Source: Eupeodes corollae (taxonomy: Eukaryota; Arthropoda; Insecta; Diptera; Syrphidae). From it: a stretch of 64,000 bases of DNA. Location of the stretch: contig NC_079147.1 of NCBI RefSeq assembly GCF_945859685.1, positions 128,582,238-128,646,237 of the forward strand, in the 5' to 3' direction. How positions within the stretch are numbered: position 1 is the first letter of the stretch; every line of letters starts with the position of its first letter. Made by a program: the position numbers and the translations under genes. The notes below the pieces were generated by a model. The model saw only the letters and a list, made by a program, of their open reading frames with translations, was not told the origin of the DNA and made no database searches. Below are positions 57,457 to 64,000 of the stretch, piece by piece.

Positions 57457-58644
57457 TTATTTAAGTTTATAAAAAATTTCAACTTTAGAATTTACAACTT
57501 TAGCATTACAATTATCTGCTCTTTTTCTCATAAAAATATTTACTTCACAATTTACATCACTAATAGTGCTTTTTAGCAATAAAGGTTTACAAATATATTT
57601 TTCATTTATATTTTTGCAATTGGTTAAATCTTTTATTAAAGTATATTCTTCTCTGTTTTTATTTATGATAAGAAATTTATTACTTAAGCCTAAAATTACA
57701 ATTCCGTTTTCTACAATTTTGGGCATAGCAATCGTTTCATATATGTCATAATTTTCTTTTGATACTATAGGAATTTTTATAATTATTACGATCTTTTGAT
57801 TTCTACTAAAGGCCGTTATTTCGATAATTTTTAATATTTCCGAATAATTTTCCGTATTAGGTTCTATAGCTAAAATTTCCTGGTTCTTTAATTCGCGCAA
57901 CTCATTGAGTAGATCTATTGGTTCAATAATTCTTGGATGAATAATTCCTGCTTGAATGAATAATAAACTGTCAATGATCTTTTCTACTTCTATTTCTAGC
58001 TGGATTAATTTATGGTTAATTTTGCTCACTATTTCATCAAAATATGAATTGAGAATAATTGTTCTATTAAGACTAGTTTCTTTTAAATTAGCTTTATTGA
58101 TTTCGTTGATAGCTTCATTGATTTTGTTTATTGTTACATTACTGTTTTTTATATTATCTAACACCTGTCTATTAAGGTGACTTAAGACTTTAATATTTTC
58201 TTCCATTCCATTTTTAATTCTATCCTCATTCTTAGAGATACTTTGAATTACCTTCTGATAATATTCAGCGTCTTCATTGTCCATGGTTCCAAAGAGAACT
58301 TTAAGACCTGTACCTATAACATTTGCTAACCCTCGTCTTTGCCGTTTTGGATTTCCTATTATTCCTGAAATTATTCTGATTCTATGATCTAATTTTAGTA
58401 CCTCCCGTCTCGCTGACTGTTGGAATTCCTTACACCCTGTCTTAGTTTCTATACAAAGGTTGTCTATGGAATTTAACATATTTTTAATAGTTACAGTTGA
58501 TTCTTCTAATGGTGCTAAATCTAAATTCATTACTAATGATACGTTTTTCAAAATTTCCTTTCCATCTCCTACATGATTAAAATATAACCCAGTGTGATTC
58601 TGCAAGCTTCTTATTTTGATATTCTCCGGCTTGATTCGACTCAC
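57457..58644 (-). pseudogene. env, N-terminal part (F-type fusion glycoprotein)
   Basis: A furin-type site, RQRRG, at about residue 100 is followed by a glycine-rich hydrophobic stretch (LANVIGTGLKVLFG) typical of F-type fusion peptides. A long heptad-rich helix region follows, as in errantivirus Env and baculovirus F proteins (role: receptor-triggered membrane fusion). There is no ATG at the left edge. A strong splice acceptor (TTTTCCAG, AG at 58656-58655) lies just upstream, overlapping the integrase end, so env was probably translated from a spliced mRNA. Broken by a stop at its end. Confidence 0.8.
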
Positions 58645-59300
58645 GAACGATATCCTGGAAAATAAGGTTTCAAATTAGCTTTATTGACTTTCTGTTTTTT
58701 ATTTTGTAGTTTGATTATCAAATAATCATCGTATACTTCCAGTATAGTAAAGGGTCCCCTGTATTGGCTTTCAAATTTCCCTCTCCTATCATTCCTTATC
58801 AAAACTTGTTCACCTACTTTATAATTAATGTGTCTTCCTATTTTCTTGTCATATCTAATTTTAGATTTCTGTCTACATCTTTTAGTATTTGCTTTAACGT
58901 TTTCTTGTGTTTGATACAATTTAGCTTTTAATTCATCGATATAATCAAACATCGACTTTTCGTTATATGGGTCAACTCCACTTGGTTTATTTGCTTCAAA
59001 ACCAAATACTATTTCATACGGTGTATATCCAGTTGTAGCATGTTTAGTATTATTGTACCAAAATCCTGCATAAGGCATTCGAGTATGCCAATCTGCGGAA
59101 TTTTCTAATTCTTTCTCAGTAGATTTTAGATATTCCAATAATCTACAATGGGCTCTTTCTACACTTCCATTGGCCTGTGGATAAGCGACACTCGTTGTAA
59201 TGTGTTTCATATTCAAAATTTCACACAATTCTTTAAATAATGAGTTGCAGAATTCGGCGCCATTATCTGATAAAATAATCTTTGGCATTCCATAATTCAT
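58641..59300 (-). pseudogene. Integrase, catalytic and C-terminal part
   Basis: Catalytic LSDNGAEF (second Asp) and YPQANGSVERAHCRLLEYL (Glu) are intact; the first Asp (MIDMIGPM) lies in the preceding piece. The C-terminal GPF/Y-like part reads YRGPFTILEVYDDYLIIKL. It is separated from the upstream piece by one in-frame TGA (59306-59304). Overlaps env by four bases. Confidence 0.85.
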
Positions 59301-59303
59301 TAC

Positions 59304-60221
59304 TCATTGTTCCAATAAAGTATTCGCCACAGTTTTCATTTCTTTGGATTTCAGTGGAATGAATTTAATGAATTTAGACAAGTCATCTTGGATTGTTAGT
59401 TCAAACCTATAACCTTCTTCTGTTTCCTTCATTGGACCTATCATGTCAATCATGATTTTTTCTAGCGCTCTGTCGGCTGATGTTATAACTTTCATAGGGT
59501 TTCTTGTCGGTGCTCTATTTACTTTTTCAGTTTGACATTGAGGGCAATTTCTGATAAATTCCTCTACGTGTTTTTGCATTCCTTTCCACTTGAATTTCCC
59601 ACTCATTTTAGCATATGTTGCTTTTTGACCTGTATGACCTCCTAATAAACCGTTATGATACTCCTGCAGTATTTCTTGTCTTCTGTTTGGGTCATTTACC
59701 TCCTCTTTATCTGTTGTTTGTCCTGCTTCTACCTCACAAAATTTTTCACTTTCTGTGGTCGGATCATCTACTAAAATATTTTCGTTATTTTCTCCTGAGT
59801 TTTCTTCATCTACATTTAGTTCTATATTATTTGGATTTTTTTCGTTTTCTTTATTTACTTCTATATTTTCTTCCTCTAAGAGACTTAATAGATCTTGCCA
59901 TGTTTTTTCTTTTTCTTGTTCAGTTATTCGAACATTTCTACTCAATTCGTCTGCTACCACGTTTTCTTTACCTTTTTTATAGACGATAGTGTAGTCAAAC
60001 TCTTCGAGCTTGAGACGCCATCGCACTAACCTACTGCCTGGATCCTTTACTTGAAATAACCAAGTCAATGGTCTGTGATCTGTCATGATGACGAATTTTG
60101 TCCCATAAATATATGGACGAAATTGTTTGGTTGCCCAAACTATAGCTAGGCACTCTTTTTCAGTAGTGCTGTAACTGGTTTCAGACTTATTTAAAGTCCT
60201 GCTGGCGAAATGGATTGGCAA
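59304..60221 (-). pseudogene. RNase H end and integrase zinc-finger part
   Basis: RNase H: SYSTTEKECLAIVWA and IMTDHRPLTWLF with a catalytic Asp, then the KKGKENVVADELSR end. An acidic spacer follows (EEENIEVNKENEKN), then the integrase HHCC finger (YHNGLLGGHTGQKATYAK and RNCPQCQTEKV) and the start of the catalytic core (MIDMIGPMKE). Ends at a TGA. Confidence 0.85.
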
Positions 60222-60508
60222 GTCTTTTCCATTGAATTCTTGGCTCCAATACCTCGATTGGAAGCATCAGTCGTAATAATAAAAGGTTTACTGAAGTCCG
60301 GATATTGTAATATCGGATACTTTGTTATTAATTCTTTTAATTTTTGAAAACTGTTTTGTTGCTCTTGACCCCAAATGAATTCAACATCCTTTTTAAGTAG
60401 TCTAGTCATTGGTTCGGCAAATCGACTAAAGTCCCTTATGAATTTTCTATAATACCCTATCATCCCTAGGAAGGATTTTATACCTTTAATATTTACCGGT
60501 GCCTGCAT
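60191..60508 (-). pseudogene. RT thumb/connection and start of RNase H
   Basis: IKSFLGMIGYYRKFIRDFSR and FIITTDASNRGIGA (first RNase H Asp). Bounded on both sides by frame losses: a small deletion at about 60515 against the RT piece and another at about 60235 against the next piece. Confidence 0.8.
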
Positions 60509-60509
60509 C

Positions 60510-61442
60510 TCAACGATACTCTGAATTTTCTTCGGATCTGGTATCAGTAATGACGTGCCCTAAATAATTGACTTCTTTTCTCAGAAATTCACATTTGTCG
60601 GGTTGAAGTTTTAAATTAGCTTTTCTTAATTGCTCAAGAACTTCAATTAATTTATTATTATGCTCCTCCAAGTTTTGTCCATATACGACAATATCGTCTA
60701 AGTAGACGAAGCATTTTATGCCTTGGAGTCCTGCCAGAACTGTATTCATTAATCTCTGGAAACAGGCTGGAGCGTTCTTCAGTCCAAACGGCATTCTTGT
60801 ATATTCAAAATGACCGTATGGAGTGCTAAAGGCCGTTTTCTCTATATCCACTTCTTCCATTGGAATCTGGTGGAAGCCGGACGTTAAGTCCAAGGTGGAA
60901 AAGTATTTAGCTTTTCCTAACTGATCGAGTATCTCTGTTATATTTGGCAATGGATAATTGTCCGCAACAGTCAAATCGTTTAATTTACGGAAATCGATTA
61001 CCATTCTCCATTTCTTTTTATTGCTTGCATCGGTTTTCTTCGGAACTATCCACAACGGCGAACTCCAAGGAGAACTGCTGTCACGGATGATTCCATCTTT
61101 TTTTAACTTTTGAACTTGTTCGCGTACTTCTTCTTCGTGAACTTTTGGGTATCTATAACTTTTAGTAAATATAGGTTCTGCCCCTGGATTTGTACGTATC
61201 CTGTGCTTTACTGCAGAGGTCATTGACAATTTTTCATCTTCAATACTGAAAATGTCACTAAACTTTTTTACTATTTCTATTAAGCTTCTTTTTTCCTCTT
61301 TATTTAAATGGTCGGTTCTAATATTTCCCGATACTATCTCAGATCTATTTTCACGAAATTCAAATTCGCTTAAATTTTCTCCAATAATTCTTACATTTTT
61401 AAGACAGCATAGTTTATCTGTAGTATTTACAATGGAGACCAA
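60510..61442 (-). pseudogene. Reverse transcriptase
   Basis: Contains all Gypsy RT blocks: SSPWSSPLWIVPKKTDASNK, KWRMVIDFRKLNDLTVADNY, YFSTLDLTSGFHQIPM, FEYTRMPFGLKNAPACFQRL, and FVYLDDIVVYGQNLEEH with the catalytic DD. It copies the element RNA after priming from tRNA. The frame starts after a frameshift at about 61490 and ends at a deletion at about 60515. Confidence 0.9.
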
Positions 61443-61480
61443 ACACTGTCCATTTTCATTTAAAGTGACACAATTTGGAA

Positions 61481-61999
61481 CTATGATACCCTTTTTAAAT
61501 TACCATCAACTTTAACAGTCCTAAAGACTTCTGACCTTCCTTTTATAACATCTTCTTCACTGAGATATCTTAACGGTATTTCCCCGAATTTTCCACTGAT
61601 AGTATTGTTTACATAGTTAATTGAAAAGCCACCCTCTCGAAGGAAATGGTTTCCAATTAAGCCATCGTACTTTCCTAATATATTATTTTCTATTACTTGG
61701 AACTTTATGTTTTTAGGTTTTGATTTTCCATTAAAAGGAAGAAATTTGACCTCTACTTCTGTTTTCCCTAAGGTTTCATGCGTTTTACCGCCTATTCCAC
61801 TGAACTTAATTGTATTTTGCTTATCTATATCTTCTTCATAAACACAATAAGCTTTGAAGAGAGACACCTCAGCACCTGTATCTATTATTAACTTCTTTTG
61901 TTCACCATTGATTTCAACTAATACATAAGGACTTTCAAAGCTATCCAAGGACCTAAGCTGCACGGATGCCTCATCGACCATACAGCTTACTGAAAATTT
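61481..61999 (-). pseudogene. Protease, after a -1 frameshift site
   Basis: Aspartic protease with LIIDTGAEVSLFK (catalytic DTG) and a FDGLIG-like second block (KYDGLIGNHFLREGG). Pol is in the -1 frame relative to gag. The heptamer AAATTTT (minus 61999-61993), phased A AAT TTT, lies two codons before the gag stop (61989-61987), so ribosomal slippage is the likely expression route. The frame is lost in an A run at about 61490, before RT. Confidence 0.8.
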
Positions 62000-62898
62000 T
62001 TCTGCTTAAAATCTCTATTGCCAGAGGACGAGGTACTTGGACTTTCTTTAGTTTCATCGAATCGTTTGTTATTTGAGTTTTGATATTTTTTTGGTTGCCT
62101 GCAATATTTAGCAATATGCCCCGGCTTGCCGCAATTATAACAATTTCTTTCTTGATAATTAACTCTGGCTTAATTTTTTGAAGTATAATCTTTCTGGGTA
62201 TTTGTTCTGAACAAATTAATTCTTTGTTCTTCTTCACAAGCATATTTGCTTGCTTCTGAAAGATTCTTAGGGCGCTGAGTTATCACATACGTTGATAACC
62301 TCTCACGCAATCCATTGATAAAGACCGTTAAGGTTTCATTTTGGATATATTCTAGTTGCCCTGCTTTATGCTCGCTTTTTACATCTGATAATTTGGTTTG
62401 TAATAGACGCCTCTGCAAGGTTTCGACCCGCTGCAGATAATGTACTACTGATTCTTCTCTATTCTGTTTAATTGAAATTAATTCTCTATGTAATTGGAGC
62501 GCACTATGAGGTTCTCTAAAAACTTGGGTTAATTCTTTCTTTAAGGAATCCCAATCTGAAATTTCTCTATTCATAAGAATAGATGTTGCATTGCCACGAA
62601 TTTTTGTTTGGATATATTTAAAAAGTATATCTTTTTGTGCATCGGATGCCAATTCGATGGCGTCGTTACATGCATCAATAAAATTAAACACTTCTTCACT
62701 TGTTCCAGTAAAAGTGGGGATAAAAGAAATCAGTACGTTAAGTCGAACTTCAACCATCGTTTCAATCAAATCTTCACTGTCACTATTTTCAACACTATTT
62801 AAATTATCTTTATATTTGCTAACCTCTGTATTTCTTCCTACGTTTCTTTCACTATCACTTCCTATGTCTCTATCTTGACTTATCTTGACTATCTTCAC
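61987..62898 (-). pseudogene. gag, with a premature stop before its zinc knuckle
   Basis: Capsid-like part with FIPTFTGTSEEVFNFIDAC, SLKKELTQVFREP and FINGLRERLSTYVI, typical of errantivirus Gag. An in-frame TAA (62172-62170) interrupts it. The same frame continues into a CCHC zinc knuckle, CYNCGKPGHIAKYC, and ends at 61987. No ATG is found at the left of the frame, and the start region (62870-62930) appears to hold a frameshift. Confidence 0.85.
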
Positions 62899-63083
62899 TA
62901 TCAGAATAATCTTTATGACTCAATGTGTTAAACTATTCTCGGAATTTGGAAAACATGTATTATATTTCACTTTACACTTATATAGAATATGAAACAATTG
63001 CTTTACAAAGAGATTAGTTACTCACAATGATAATAAAAATATGTTGAGAATATCCATCGATGATAATTTAATTATTCCTTTAT

Positions 63084-63103
63084 GTATCCCACCGCTGCCA
63101 CCA
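63084..63103 (-). promoter_or_regulatory. Primer binding site (tRNA-Leu type)
   Basis: On the minus strand TGGTGGCAGCGGTGGGATAC, seven bases inside the 5' LTR, is complementary to the 3' end of a leucine tRNA-like sequence ending CCACCGCTGCCACCA. The tRNA identity is from memory of tRNA ends. Confidence 0.7.
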
Positions 63104-63110
63104 AATTAAG

Positions 63111-63592
63111 TGTTATGCCTGACTTAGAGGTTCAGACAAATTCAAAGGAATGTATCTTCAGGCGAGGTTTCAATTAGGTTGGGTACTCCCCCTGGTGTTT
63201 CCGTCCGACGTTTTCTTTTTATCTTCTTTGATGAATATTTTAAATGATGTGTGTAGTTAACACTATCACACTAGAAACAAGAAACTTCCCTTTTCTTTAC
63301 TTGAACGACAAATTTAATTGAAAGTGAAAAATTTGTTTCTTTATTTTGAATATATTTATTTATTAACTTGAATGATCGACGACAATAATACTTTAACGTT
63401 CTGAGTTCTAATAAGCCACCTTTGTTTGTTTTACACCTCTATATATAGCTAGATTGTGCTGACAAATACATAAAATATTTCATGGAAATTCAAGTAAACT
63501 AATTATAAATATTTTTATGATGACTTTGCGTCTGGGAATAATAATAATATGCATGACATCCATAACAGGGTATAAAAATAATATGCATAACA
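63111..63592 (-). repeat. 5' LTR of the provirus, with a 25-bp extension
   Basis: 63111-63567 corresponds base for base to the left LTR. The next 25 bases (63568-63592) end in ATATGCATAACA, resembling the LTR edge again, and only after them does AGTT, matching the left flank, appear. Confidence 0.8.
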
Positions 63593-63596
63593 AGTT

Positions 63597-63765
63597 CTAT
63601 AGCCCAGAATGGTTTAAAGATCTAATCTGTGGAGAACGCAGTTTGAAAAGAAAGAACACAACAAACGTCTTGAAAATTCAATGAACATTTCAAACAGTAA
63701 AGAAAGAAAATCCTATCTTAGTTTAATGAAATAAAAATACTAAAAATGTAAATATTAATTGTAAA
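63597..63765 (+). pseudogene. P-element-like transposase relic, right part after the provirus
   Basis: Immediately after the second AGTT, the sequence reads YSPEWFKDLICGERSLKRKN, in frame with the end of the left part when one AGTT copy is counted, and then reaches a stop at about 63680. This fits the C-terminal end of a P-type transposase. The right terminal inverted repeat is not recognised. Confidence 0.55.
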
Positions 63766-64000
63766 GATCGTAGTCCATATCGTAACCATTTGTACGTGTT
63801 TTGTATGTAAAATGTGATCCTTGAAAATTAATTTAAAATAAAAAAATGTTGTCTCGCTCTAAAATTGCTATAGTGATTATTTATTTGCACATATCAATCA
63901 AATAAAAAAAACCGCGAGTCAAATTTCGTGCTTCGGTAATGGAAAGTTAAGCCAAACTAAATATTTAATTTCATAAAAAAAAACAATCCGAAACTGCTTG
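63766..64000. other. AT-rich, nothing recognised
   Basis: Window end; possibly 3' sequence of the P-like element. Confidence 0.4.

Larger units (their letters stand above)
56374..63592 (-). mobile_element. Gypsy/errantivirus-type provirus (endogenous insect retrovirus), broken
   Basis: A near-complete minus-strand element: LTR, tRNA-Leu-type primer site, gag, protease, RT, RNase H, integrase, env, polypurine tract, LTR. The LTR cores are each 457 bp and differ at three sites that I can find (two near 56434-56443 versus 63171-63180, one near 56761 versus 63498), implying a fairly recent insertion. Flanking AGTT occurs at 56370-56373 and 63593-63596. Coding is disabled by at least two internal frame losses in pol plus stops in gag, integrase and env (see the parts). 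Env presence and an env splice acceptor place it with the errantiviruses. It interrupts the P-like relic. Confidence 0.9.

Noticed and set aside
59615..59989. 124-codon plus-strand frame rich in Leu and Phe
   Set aside because: Antisense shadow of the RNase H/integrase region of the provirus.

Overview
This window is eukaryotic and AT-rich, with long A/T homopolymers, spliced coding exons and dense transposon relics. The set of elements (P-like THAP transposase, Jockey-like, LOA, I, RTE and CR1-like LINEs, Gypsy/errantivirus LTR elements, a Penelope-like element, Helitron, Tc1, PIF/Harbinger, a tRNA-derived SINE) points to a dipteran insect. I cannot name the species. Nothing bacterial is present: no operons, CRISPR array, rRNA or functional tRNA gene.

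Host gene. The only host coding sequence I can support is one plus-strand gene in at least six exons: 9400-9668, 10729-10920, 43567-43831, 43886-44340, 44396-44846 and 52442-53350. All have AG/GT borders, and all five junctions agree in phase. From the ATG at 9403 to the TAA at 53350 they sum to 2538 nt (845 codons). The product is Ser/Lys/Asn-rich with one central coiled coil; I do not recognise the family. Its introns (32.6 kb and 7.6 kb) are almost entirely transposons, as in genes sitting in or next to heterochromatin.

Layout. 0-9.3 kb: Helitron tail, a Gypsy pol relic split by a MITE, a CR1-like fragment, a LOA relic, a 1.2-kb inverted-end repeat with an internal tandem array, a deleted Jockey-like copy, and the 3' end of an I-clade LINE. 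9.4-13.6 kb: exons 1 and 2, exon 2 lying inside a CR1-like LINE. 13.6-43.5 kb (giant intron): Jockey-like copies, a Gypsy pol relic with an RTE tail, PIF/Harbinger MADF and transposase relics, split SINEs, an (ATT)n tract, another LINE, a second Gypsy relic and a Tc1 relic. 43.5-53.4 kb: exons 3-6 with CR1-like, Jockey-like, Penelope-like and Gypsy debris in the last intron. 54.5-63.8 kb: a P-element-like transposase relic interrupted by a nearly complete, broken Gypsy/errantivirus provirus (56374-63592) with two 457-bp LTR cores, gag, pol and an F-type env.

Main points of interest. (1) A phase-matched host exon replaces the polymerase-core segment of a LINE. (2) Two independent Jockey-like insertions occupy the same position in the tRNA-like head of a SINE. 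(3) The provirus has 4-bp target duplications only if its 5' LTR is taken to be 25 bp longer than the other. (4) A Penelope-like 3' end carries a hammerhead-like motif. (5) Every Jockey-like copy lacks the endonuclease, each through its own internal deletion or truncation.
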